Part shown: one piece after another, positions 38,301 through 51,600 of the stretch
How positions within the stretch are numbered: position 1 is the stretch's first letter
How the letters are laid out: each line of letters begins with the position of its first letter
The notes under the pieces: generated by a model
The model's database searches: none
What the model was told of the DNA's origin: nothing
What the model saw: the letters and a program-made list of their open reading frames with translations, nothing else
NCBI GenBank assembly: GCA_935421135.1
Contig: OW285194.1
Span: 12,857,376 to 12,921,375, forward strand
Direction of reading: 5' to 3'
DNA: 64,000 nt
Source: Bugulina stolonifera
Taxonomy: Eukaryota; Bryozoa; Gymnolaemata; Cheilostomatida; Bugulidae
Program-made: the position numbers and the translations under genes

Positions 38301-41300
38301 TGCTGCTTTAGGTACGGTTTTATGACATCAGTCCAGAATCTGATTTTTCCCAACTCAAGTCTGTGGATCTGGATAAGGTGCTGAATGGGACTAACCAGGT
38401 AAATATAAATACTATTGTTCCCAAAGTGATACTAGAGTTTCAAGATCTACATGTATGTATGTATGGATAGTGAAAGGCAGCTAAATGGTTCATTGAAGCA
38501 CCTTGAACAATGTTCTGGTGGAGTTATGGTTCAAGTCCTGACAATGGCTACTAACAGTGATCAATGGTTACTAAAAGTAATGTAATATAGTCAAACCTGC
38601 TGCTACCGCTAACACATATGCGCTGCTGTACATTATAAAAAACATAATATGAAATGCTGTATTGAAATAAAATGTCATTGAGATATTCCTTGACCTGTCA
38701 ATTTAAGACTCGTTAAAATTGTACGAAGTTCTCCTTGCCAGGCTCCATTACAGGTTTAGAGTGATAGAAGCACTTTAGTGATACTCTGTTGTTGAACGCT
38801 GGTATTGTTTTTTTTCTTTTTTTCAATCAAAATAATGCATAGTATTAAAAGCTAAGTTGATGGAGAGCAATCTTACATAGTGCTAGTATGAATTTATTAC
38901 AGTCTGTGTTTTGGAGAGTGTATATGGAAAATATCATTATGTACATTCAAAGTTTAGTTTCTTATTATTGACACTCCACTTTGAACTAAAACATTAAGGT
39001 AGAAATTAGCAATTGAAATATTATACACAAAGTTATGTTGTGCTTCGTTAACAGGTTAAATTCTAAGTTACCGATTTCTTTATTCATAGTTGGCTTGGTC
39101 AAGTTTCTTCTGAAAATGTCATACATGTTTTATGGTTGGTCCCAGTGTATTAACTATCATCACTACCACCACCACTATCATTACCACCACCACTACTACC
39201 GCCACCACCACTACTACCACCACTACTACCCCCACCACCACTACTACCGCCACCACCATCACCACCATAACTATCATCATCACGCCTATGATATATTGTA
39301 TTGTTATCATATCCCTCGTCGTCAACTGACTGATAGTACATGTAGATGTCGACACCTTCAGAGTCAGATGTTCCTCCACTACTAGTACTACCACCAGTTT
39401 CATCACTATAACTATCATCACTATCACTATGATTATCACCACCACCAGTGCCACCACCAGTAACACCACCAGTACCACCGCCAGTACCCCCACCATTACC
39501 ACCACGACCACCTCTATTATTTCTCTCATCACCAAGTCTCCAGTCGGGTAATACAATACCAAGTCTCCAGTTGGGTAATACAATAGGCTTCGGCGTTGTG
39601 GATCTAAATTCACTAATCTGGGTTGTGCCATCTCTTTCAGCTGCTTGAGTTGAAGCAATGGAAGCCTTCATGTGCATCTCACGCATAGTTGTTTTACCAT
39701 CAGCTTTTTTTATCCCTTTTTTTGCCAGCGTTCTGATGTAGTGGGGTGAAGCGGAATTTTTGCCTTGGATGGTTGCCATAAGTAACTCTGTATTTGGTAC
39801 TGTCAGTTGCAAAGAGTGGTTATTCTCTGCCCGTATTTCAACATCTGGCTTTCTACTGACCTTTAACTTCACCAACCCTTCCTTTTTTACGACAACTTTC
39901 CCTTTCGCTTTCCCTCTTATGTTGACTTTTGCCTCAAATTCTGTGACTATCTTTCTAATTACTTTTAGCTTTCCTTTTCTTACTGTCACTTGCAATCGTT
40001 TTGCGTCACCGTTACTGTTACAGACATAATATGTTCGTTTATGTGCTTCTATTGATTTCAAGGTCGTATTTTTTCCAGCTGTTATGTTCACAGTTTTAGT
40101 CCCGGGCTGTACTGGCCCTAAAGTTACCACTCTGGTGTTACCCCTCCTCGTTATGTCTATCTCAAGCTTGTTAAGCTCTTTAGACTCGTTAAGCTCGCTC
40201 ATTTCTACAGTTATATCTTCTGCTAGCTGCAATCTCCCCTGTCCATCTATTTGTACGCATACCTCACCTTCTTCCATCACCTCCAACTCTCCTTTTCCTT
40301 TGTCCATTTGGATCTCTATTTCTCCCCATGTTGATTGGCAAGCTTCTATTATCACCACCTGTGGTTAGATTGTACTAATTGATTTATCTATTAAGGTCAA
40401 AGACAAAGTCCTAGCGGCTCTCAGTCTCACATATCATCAATTTTTCATTACAGGATTTTAAATTGAGATTTCCTTTGACTGTCAATAAGCTTCCTCTCAC
40501 CACAGGTATTTTATCTGTATGGGACCAAGTTTTAAATGCTGTCAAAATTCAAGTCGACAATGTGATTAAATTTATCTGAAAATGTTTGTATTAATGAAAT
40601 AGTTATTAATACATTTTATCTACGCGGGTGTTATCAATTGGTGAAGAGGTCAATAAACAATTTAGAAATTCAGTCAAATCTTGACCAAAAGTGACAGCAC
40701 TACAAAAGTCATGGCCTGTGTCTACTTGCTACCACATGATACAATGTGTATTCTATTGACTTTTAATGTAATATATAAAGATGAAGATAAAATATCAGAA
40801 TTATCTCAAAAAATATTACTAAACTGTAATAGATGCGCAGCTTACCTTTGGTATACGGTAATCTATCCGTTGGTTTATTATTTCCAGTATTTTATTTATT
40901 GGTCCTCCGATCTTTAAACCCCTGTTTCCATCTTCTCCGTGAACGGTTCCTGCACTACCATGGGACATGATACAGAGCAATAGAAAAGAAATGTGGTCTG
41001 CTCTGCTATTCAATTTTGTGTTTAGAATTTTCACCAGGCCATTAAAATCCCAACTTGATTCTATCATGATGTCATTATCTTGCCAACCTATCTTGTTCAA
41101 TGCTTTTTGCATCCATTTTGCTTCACGCTGGGCGTATCTTCTATCAGAGAACCCATTGTATAGTATCATTGCAAGAGGGGCACTAGAGTTACTCGGAATG
41201 GGAAGGAAATATTTGTCTGTATATATATGAGAGTTTATTGACAGCAGGGCTCTCTGTGATACTGCATAATACTGCCAACACTCCATATTATCATGTAAAG

Positions 41301-44300
41301 CTCTTTTGATTCCCTTCTTATCCAGTAACCCTTCCATTTCCTGTTTATCCGCCCGAGTTAATATTTCTTCCAATGCACTCCAGTTGTCGAATTTACTTTT
41401 GTTTTGCATTATTGTGAAATAATCCCGATCTATAAAGTGCGTCAGTAATTGTTTAATTAAGAAGGGATCACCGAGCTCTGCAGCTACTGTCACAGCATTC
41501 ACGTTGTATTCATCACTCTTTATCATTGAACACTTGATGCTAATTAGAAAATTGTTTTCTTGTATGTATTTATGAATTGCATTAAACGTTGAATCTCGGG
41601 TTAACGAGAGCATGATCAAGTTATATCCTATTCTGCAGGTCCTGGCATGTTCATGGCCAGGATTCTTCATTTCGCGGCATTTCTGGATTACATTTAAAAA
41701 TGCATCTCTCCGTGTTGTGTCAGCTGATAGTTTGTTTAAGAGTTCTTTTGCTGTTTCGTGATAGCCAGCTTCACAAGCTTGCATAATTGAGCTCCGATCC
41801 TCGTTGTTTCTGTGTAATATGAGTTCGTCGACACTATCTCCTATATCAACATTCAGCAGATCAGCAACTTTAAGATACATTTGATTGCTAATAGCGACCT
41901 GCAAAGCATTTTCACCCTCATGATTGGTGGCTAATAGAAGCCTTCGATTTAGCTCTACATTATTTAGACTGCGCATAGTCTCTAATACCCACTCTACAGT
42001 CTTGTTTCTACTATCATTGCATTCTCTTTCTATTGCTGTGAATGCTAGCATTAATAGGCTGTAGCCGCGTTTGCAGCCTGGATCATGGAGGACTTGGTCT
42101 CCACATCTGCATTCACCTATTTGGTATTGAAACAGATTGTGGATTTCCTCCTGCACATGTTGTGACAGTCTATCCAGTATTTCGTAGAGTCCCGACTCGC
42201 AAGCTATAAAAAGTGCACACATACCACTTTGGTTTTTGTTTGTGATTAATCGCTCAACCAAGTTTGGATCAGTACTGCAATATCGTAAAAGCAGCTTGAC
42301 CTCCTCCAAACCTCCATATGTGACAGCTACTTGCAGCGTGTTGTTACCTTCAGAGTTGCAGGCTAGTAAAATTTTATCTATCAATAATTGCCTCCCATTC
42401 ACTCTAGCTAAAATTAAGGGAACAAGTTGATAGTTTCCCCGTGCATAACATTCATGTACAGCACTTCTGCCAGAACGGTTCACTTTTGTTGTTAAGGCTC
42501 TCAGTGATGTTTCATCGTGTAGTTCAGGTGACATCAGTAGTTCTATAAGACTGTTCAGTCTATCATCAACCTCCTTACTGGGATGATTTATTGCTATAAT
42601 ATGCAAAATATTATTGTCATCGATATCTTGGTCGGAAAGATGTCTATCCTTGTTTGTTCTGCTTAACTCCCTGACAATGTTAAGTATCTGTTCAGCTGCT
42701 GCCCATTTTCTTTGTGCTAGTGCATACATCGTAACTGAATACTCGGTCTGTGGCGTCACTCCAGTTTTAGTTAATATGCCAGTGGTAAAGTCTTCTTCCG
42801 AACTATTCAACACAGAAAGTTTGTGGCTGATATCCTCATTACTGTCGATAGCAGCACACAAACGCATTGCCAAACCTACAGATATAAAGTGTTTAAAACA
42901 TCAATAATGCTACAAATAACTGATATGTGATTTTGCTGAAATTGTTGCTGTAAGTGTGTGTATAGCGTTTTACGTCTGCTAGAGACAGCAAGCTTTAAGT
43001 GGAGACGTTTAAATTCACTGATGACAGTGTTCTTTTATTGTTTAACCGTTACACCGTTACACCGTGAAGTCTATAAAAATGATTGTAATAGGATTAAATA
43101 GGAGCATAACGTAATATTATAGCACTTCACACAATATAATCTATAGAAGATAAAGCAATACAAAACACACTGTGGTGATACATGTAAAAGCATTAATCCA
43201 AGGTTGCCAGTAGCAACAATAACGCTTGTCTATAATTAATTAAGAAGTCGTTAAAATGTAACTGTTGGATCCAAACAGCATTTCAGATCACAAGTATATC
43301 TACATGTAGTCAAAATTATTGTATAAATACCTTTTGGTTTCCAGTAGCTTGCTTTAACTTATGTAGCTCTTGTATAGATGCTACTACAATGTTTCTTTCT
43401 AACTTATGTTGATACTATTGAAGAGTATGCTGCACAAAATACTTCTTTACATTATGGTGGATAAAAGCATACTAACTGTGCACTAGCATTTTGTCAGAGA
43501 TCACCAGATGTTGCAAATTTACTTGGGGAAGAAAAACAACTAGCTGTCATACTCTCATTGGACCATAGGGCCTGAATCACCAACCCCAAGACCAATCCCC
43601 CGGTAGCAGGATCACAAGACCAAGCTGAATCACCCAAATTACACCACCACAGAGCCATGAAAACAACATCCTTGTGCAGGAAGTAGGATTGCTGAAATTG
43701 CTGATGAAATCTGTGCAAATATGACAAGTTGTATTTGAATTCCTTACACTCCCACCTTGATTTTATTTAAAAATTAAAAATTGCATTAACAAACTACTAG
43801 TGTAAAGTGATGATACAACCCCCTATTATAGTGTGCTAACCATGTGATAAATGTTGGATATTAATATAAGGTTATATCATATGGGTGTGTAATACAGTAT
43901 AATATATATTGTGCATAATAGTATTAGTGTATATAAGTGTAACGTCATCCGCATCGGCTTTATGCTGCTTCTTCTACCGGGATGACTATCACTAGCTTCT
44001 GTATCGGCCTTTCAAGCCTGGAGGGCAATGAGGTCGGTATGCCATTCTTATCCAGATGCTGATTCGCCAGTCTCACAACAGCCTTTCTTACTAACCCATC
44101 TGCTCCTTGAGTCACATCTTCTATAATACCCAACTTCCAGTCATTTCTTGGCAAGTTCTCATCCAAAATGGTCACTATATCTCCCACCTTGGCATTTCTT
44201 TCCTGTTTAGCCCACTTCTGTCGCTTAGTTATGTCTTTCAGATAACTTCTTTTCCATTCCTGCCAGAATGAGTCAGCGAACTGCTGTGCTCTCCGCCACA

Positions 44301-47300
44301 TTCTCCTCCCATATATGTCACTATCGGTAAATAAGCTTGGTGGTGATGTTATAGACCCGCTTTTGAAAGCGGTGATATGATTAGGAGTTATCACTGTCTC
44401 CAGAGGGTTATTCAAATTATCTGTAGTGAGCGGCCTGCTGTTCATAGTTGCCATAGCTTCATAGAAGGCCGTGCGGAGGGCAGCAGTATCCATTCTACCT
44501 TTGAACTTTATGGCCAAACCGGATAGTATTGACCTAACAGTCCTTATTTGTCGCTCCCAGGAGCCTCCTTGATGACTAGCATGAGGCGTGTTCATCTTAA
44601 ACTCAATCATATTTCGGTTAAAGAAATCTTTCAGGTCACTGGACATCTTATCAAGCTCTTGCTGTAGCTCATTTCTGGCACCTATGAAGTTTGTCCCATT
44701 GTCGCAAAATATCGTGTTAACTCTTCCTCTCAAGCATATGAAGTTTCTCAATGAGCTAATAAATGCGTCTGTTGTTAGGGATTCTAAGAGTTCAATATGC
44801 ACCGCACGAGAGTACATGCATGTGAATAACAACCCCCATCTTTTTAGCTCGGTTCGTCGGTCTTTCACTGTTATTGGTCCGAAACAATCGATGCCGACAT
44901 TGGTGAAGGCGGGTGCAGGCTCAAGTCTTTCTTTTGGGAGAAGGCCCATCTTCTGACTGCTTGGTGTTGCTCGGATTCTTCGGCATGTAACACACTTATT
45001 CAGGAGTCTTCGTACTTGTCCAGGTAGTGCCAAGATCCAAAATCCATTTGTCCGTATGGCCGCTGTCGTGAAGTTCTTTCCTTGGTGGTGCACTTTGTTG
45101 TGATAATGCTGGATGATCAGCTCTGAGAGATGCGAGTTTTTAGGCAAAATCACTGGGTGCTTTTCAGCTTGGGTTAGTGTTACAGATTTGTGTGCTCTCC
45201 CACCAACCCTAAGTATGCCATCTTGGTCCAGGAAGGGATCCAACTGAGCTAGTTTGCTTCTACGCGACACTTTTTCTTTGGCTCTGATTGCACTTAGTTC
45301 TTCTTCAAAATGGCGTTGCTGAGTTATCTTCACAATATGTTTCTCTGCTGTTTCCAGATCCTTTGGTGTGAGCTCTCTAGTTTTCCATGTTCTCTCTTTG
45401 GCTACTAGTTGTAGACGTGCTATTGATGACTTCAACTTTCGGAGATTGCTATAGATGCTCAGTTTGTCATACATGTCGGTGTGTTTACTGTGTGCTGTGG
45501 CTTTCACATGCTGAACTGTAACACGTGCCACCTCTTTGTCGGCTTCACTAACTGCTCGTGGAATTGCCTTATCCTGATCTATAATGTGCTGAAGCCCTTC
45601 CTTACTTTTCAGAAACTGAGGTCCTGTGAACCAAATTGATTTGTTGAGATTGTGACAGTCCATGCCTCGCGATGCTATATCCGCGGGGTTCAAATCTCCA
45701 GGCACGTGGCGCCATGAAGTTGGATTAGTCTTTTGCCGTATCTCCCTTACTCTGTTAGCAACATAGACTTTGAAGCGCTTGTTTTCATTTGCTATGTAGC
45801 CTAGGACAATGGTAGAGTCACACCAGAAGAACTGCTCATCAATTTTGTGATCAAGTTCTCTAGTGAGTATGTTACTCAGCTGGGTGGCAAGTAAAGCACC
45901 CTGTAGTTCTAACCTCGGTATAGTGACCTCTCCTTTAGAGGGTACGACTCTAGATTTACCCAAAACCAAGTTGACGAATACTTGACCATCCCTGTTAATC
46001 AGCCGTAGGTATGAGCAAGCTCCTATTCCTTCACTGCTGGCGTCACAAAAGTTGTGTAACTCGATGCGCTGGACTTCTCCGCAGCCTGGCGGTTTCACGC
46101 AGCGTGGGATATAGACGGAGTCCAGAGCTAGCAATTGGTTCAACCACTTCTTCCAAGGGCCCTGTAATTCTGCATCAATCTCATCATTCCAGTCTAATCC
46201 TGCAGCATTGACCTTCTGCAGAATATTCTTACCTAATAGAGTGAATGGGGAGAGGAGTCCCAGTGGATCAAAGAGCTGGCTGACGACTGATAACAGGCCT
46301 CTCCTGGTCTGTGGCTTTTCAGTGAATATATTTCCACTAAACCTTAAGGTGTCTGCACCTACTGCCCACTCCAGACCCAGTGTACGTTGAGTTGGTAGGT
46401 TGTCCTTGAATAGGTCTACATCTTCTGACCTTTCTGTCGATGGAACAGAGCTTATCACACTTTGTTCATTACAGATGAATTTATGCAATCGAAGGTTTCC
46501 TGTTGCACATAGCTGTCGAGAGTTTTCTATCAACTTGATTGCGCTGCTGGTGCTGTCGACGCTGGTGATGCCGTCGTCCACGTAAAAGTTTCGCTTAACA
46601 AAGTTAGCAGCTTCAGGAAATTGTTCTTTGTTCTCTTCGGCTAGTGTTCGGAGACCATAAGTAGCTACTGCGGGTGATGAACTAGCCCCGAACTAGCTTG
46701 CGAGTCGGGACTCTACGAAATACTGGATAGACTGTCACAACATGTGCAGGAGGAAATCCACAATCTGTTTCAATACCAAATAGGTGAATGCAGATGTGGA
46801 GACCAAGTCCTCCATGATCCAGGCTGCAAACGCGGCTACAGCCTATTAATGCTAGCATTCACAGCAATAGAAAGAGAATGCAATGATAGTAGAAACAAGA
46901 CTGTAGAGTGGGTATTAGAGACTATGCGCAGTCTAAATAATGTAGAGCTAAATCGAAGGCTTCTATTAGCCACCAATCATGAGGGTGAAAATGCTTTGCA
47001 GGTCGCTATTAGCAATCAAATGTATCTTAAAGTTGCTGATCTGCTGAATGTTGATATAGGAGATAGTGTCGACGAACTCATATTACACAGAAACAACGAG
47101 GATCGGAGCTCAATTATGCAAGCTTGTGAAGCTGGCTATCACGAAACAGCAAAAGAACTCTTAAACAAACTATCAGCTGACACAACACGGAGAGATGCAT
47201 TTTTAAATGTAATCCAGAAATGCCGCGAAATGAAGAATCCTGGCCATGAACATGCCAGGACCTGCAGAATAGGATATAACTTGATCATGCTCTCGTTAAC

Positions 47301-48636
47301 CCGAGAGTCAACGTTTAATGCAATTCATAAATACATACAAGAAAACAATTTTCTAATTAGCATCAAGTGTTCAATGATAAAGAGTGATGAATACAACGTG
47401 AATGCTGTGACAGTAGCTGCAGAGCTCGGTGATCCCTTCTTAATTAAACAATTACTGACGCACTTTATAGATCGGGATTATTTCACAATAATGCAAAACA
47501 AAAGTAAATTCGACAACTGGAGTGCATTGGAAGAAATATTAACTCGGGCGGATAAACAGGAAATGGAAGGGTTACTGGATAAGAAGGGAATCAAAAGAGC
47601 TTTACATGATAATATGGAGTGTTGGCAGTATTATGCAGTATCACAGAGAGCCCTGCTGTCAATAAACTCTCATATATATACAGACAAATATTTCTTTCCC
47701 ATTCCGAGTAACTCTAGTGCCCCTCTTGCAATGATACTATACAATGGGTTCTCTGATAGAAGATACGCCCAGCGTGAAGCAAAATGGATGCAAAAAGCAT
47801 TGAACAAGATAGGTTGGCAAGATAATGACATCATGATAGAATCAAGTTGGGATTTTAATGGCCTGGTGAAAATTCTAAACACAAAATTGAATAGCAGAGC
47901 AGACCACATTTCTTTTCTATTGCTCTGTATCATGTCCCATTCGGGACCACCACAGAGCCATGAAAACAACATCCTTGTGCAGGAAGTAGGATTGCTGAAA
48001 TTGCTGATGAAATCTGTGCAAATATGACAAGTTGTATTTGAATTCCTTACAGTGTGATTATGTGGGTGTGAGAGGGATATATTTGTGAGCTGGTAGATAT
48101 ACTTAGAGACCAACTGTCCTATACAAAAGCGCACTTACAATTGTGCTTTTTACTTACCTGTTTGCTGTTTGTCATTTACAAACACAATTCTGGACAACTA
48201 TACATGTAATGTACAACCCTAAGCTACCTCAGCTCCCCAACAACTATAGTGCTATGTGTTATAAAATATAGCAAAGTTAAAAAACAAATTGATATTCTTG
48301 GTTTAAATTTATCTTAATATTTGACTACATTATAAGCCTCAAACTGCTATCCAGCTTGAATAGTTCTTTAACACAAACCAGGGTGAAACCTCTACTGTCC
48401 TACCTGTACTGTCTACATTTAGTTCCATTGTACTAAATAATTTCAATTGTAGTTGCCAGAGGACTCTGTCTCGGCTTCAGTCTGTGTCCTGTGTATGCTT
48501 CCTCTCTCAATATCTCTGGAACTGCCTGATGCAGACGGCGCTATACCTGAAGAAGACACTCACTATATCAGGTACTTGGAATAAATAACGTACTTATATA
48601 CATACATGTACATATAATATATGTATCATCTTCCTG

Positions 48637-48685
<49 letters not shown>

Positions 48686-51600
48686 ATGATGACTCTTCTA
48701 ATATTTATTATTATGCAGTATCAATGTGCCTGCTATGGTTTTAAAGTAACATCGTAAATCTGCGAATATAAAGTCCTAACTTATACTGCATGGCTTCAAA
48801 GTTGGCAGCATGCTTTTCCATATCGTATTATTCAAGTTTTGTTATAGAGCCTTGATTCAAACAATGAAAATGATGATGGTGTTGATGGCGATTCTTTATC
48901 TCAACATTTTGCCATCTTTAACGTAGGCAAACTATATTAATCAGAGTACACCTTTATCATATCCCACTGCAAACATTAATCCCGACATTATGTGGAGGAG
49001 CTTACCAAATTAATTTTCTACTGAGAATCTTATGGATACGAGTTGCTTGGAATGAAATATCTTTAATGTTGTTTTATACTTTAGATCTCTTTTTGGATCT
49101 ATTGATGTTTTACTGATCCTCACATCATCACATGTAATAATAATAAATGAGAAAACCGGAGAAGTCATTGCTACTAAACCACTGACTGGTATGTTGTATA
49201 TAGTCTGAATAATTGGCATTGACAACATGGCAGTTGAAAGGTGTGAGATACTTCCAGACGTATCGACGGGGAACTCTTAGTAATTACATGGAAATTCATT
49301 GTACATGTACTCGTATGTGCCTGTATTATAGTATGTAAATCCTTATCATTGCTTATTTCTGCAGTAGAAACCAGTTTAATATGTCGCAATGGACTCTAAC
49401 ATGTGAGTGTCAGTTATTGAGAAGAGATCAATATACATGGACTTACTGTTTACTGCTTTATAGACCTCAGTGTAGGTTATGTGTCGGATGTATCGTTACG
49501 TCTGCTTCCATCAGATGATGACCTTGATCCTTTGTACACAGTGCAGTGTGTGACACGTAAACTACTAGACTATAATCTAAGGCTATCACACATCACTCCA
49601 CTAGACATCTACCTCCAGTGTCAGTGTAGTGACTCCACCTTATCCGTTATCAGCAGGTAATACAATACTTAGCCTACTTATACCGGCACTTCTATTATAT
49701 ATCACATGTATTGTCATTACATGTATTGTTATCACGTTAGTTCATTTTAAAAGACATTAGTATGTTAGTTTAGGGGGTGTCAATGCTTCTATTCATATGT
49801 TGATTGAAAAGAACAAATATTTGACTTGTGGTACTTTTTTTTGCAAATATATGACTATGGCGTGCCTTGCAGGAATAGTCGATATAAGTGGATCTGTACT
49901 TAATCAAGCCTGTATTCATCTGTAAGGTCAAGCTATGTTGTATTAATACTACTGGTTGGTAGCACTAATGAAAGTTCAAATAAAATGTAGTATACTGGGC
50001 ATGTTAAATAGAGGCAACTACAAGTACATGACTGTGGTCCATGTTTCCTGCTGTATCGGTGAACTGCATAAATTCTGATACACTGAACAGAAATCAAGAA
50101 ATTGTTTCATTTTATTTGATTATTTCATTCTGTTTCACACTCGTCACTGCAGGGTCCCAGTGCAAGCAGATTCACCTCTGAGAACTTCACTCGTCCCTAA
50201 ACAAACATTTGCTAAAGGAAAGCTCACATCTAAAGCTAAGCGGACTAAGCAGAAATCTGGTGTAGTCTATGATCGTCCTGTAGTCTACAGAAGCAAAGTC
50301 AGGTCCTCAGGCTATGCTACCTCTCACAATAAGTAACTATCTTATATAGTATATTATATTATCTTTGCTCTCACTTGATCTAGTATATCTTATGTAAACT
50401 TCTGAAATTTTGTTTGGTGATGCCCAGAAAGTAGAGAAGCCGAGAAGTTTTGACTTCCTCAGACATTATCTTCTTGCAGTATAGTATAGACGTACATACA
50501 TGTACAATGTACATGTACATGTAGCTCGATCTCAAGATATTGCATGTAATGTCGAGATTTTAAAGTTGTCTTCCCTTCCTTTTGCAATTTTATTGAAAAG
50601 ATAACTTCAAACAATTTCATGTCTGCTCCCCTGAGTTGTGTTTTCAAACTAGTGATCTGAGATTGGTGGACTAAAGTGTGTGACTTATCTCTACCCATAG
50701 GTATATCTACACTGTGTATGGTTGTCGTTGGTCTACATGTAAAGTTTCTGTGAGAATCTTCATGATTTTCAACCCGGAGTTTGATAATTCATTCCATTAA
50801 ACTGCACATTCTTACTCGAATGATAATATATTTTATTTTCACTAGAGGAATTTAACAGCTGCATGTATTATCTATATTATTATTTATATAATGATAATCT
50901 CATGTATTAACAGTTATCTTCTATTGCATATACATAGGAGAACCATGTTTCAACCGAGTACAAAGGCTCAAGGTAAAGGTCCTGCTGCTAAACAAATCCC
51001 TAAACAGCACTCTGTCAGAAAAGTCTATCCAGTCAATGCTTTGCCGGTCTCTAAGGTCAAAGGTCAAACTGTTGCCGTTGACTCCCGCCCAACCCAAATC
51101 AAGTGAGTTCAATGGAAATCTCTCTATCTGTCTTTGAAATATTAGGAGTTTATATAAAATAATATCACGATGCATCTTGAAATTTAGTTATCTCTAACTT
51201 GAAGGGATGCTATTATACCATGCTATGCTATACTTTGCTATGCTATGCTATGCTGTGTTGTGCTATGCTATACTGTGCTATGCTATGATACTACAGTACT
51301 GCAATATCATACCTGTAGGCAGCTGGACTTCTCATTGGATGGTCAAGGACTAGCTGTAGCGTGTGCTAATAGCCAGGCCTACTCCTTCAAGCTACCTCTA
51401 GCATCTAATAAAACTACTGTTTATTCTGGTAAGTATCAATTACTACTGGCTGTATATTGTGTGTATTATCAGCATGTAGGCCTACATCTCATAGTCATTT
51501 ATTGCCAATATATTTATGTACGTAGACATAGGTCTATAATATACATAGACACAGAATAGGAAATAAATGGATACATACTATTAGGGGTTTTACATTTCCC

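Larger units (their letters stand above)
42954..48056 (-). mobile_element. BEL/Pao LTR retroelement (42959-48051) with internal replacement; target duplication GTGTG
   Basis: On the minus strand the element runs from a 5' LTR remnant (48051-47946), through foreign sequence (47940-46694) and the 3' half of pol (46693-43960), to a full 3' LTR (43748-42959). The 5-bp repeat GTGTG stands on both sides (42954-42958 and 48052-48056), as expected for BEL/Pao integration. LTR ends are TGTAAGG...GCTATACA. The polypurine tract AAGGTGGGAG directly precedes the 3' LTR. The rest of the 5' LTR, gag, protease and most of the RT are gone, replaced by an inverted copy of the adjacent caspase exon. It is non-autonomous as found. 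Confidence 0.82.

Noticed and set aside
39035..39658. Tyr/His-rich, Thr-rich and Val-rich ORFs in other frames
   Set aside because: Other-frame readings of the Gly/Ser/Asp-rich tail codons of the caspase-like gene.
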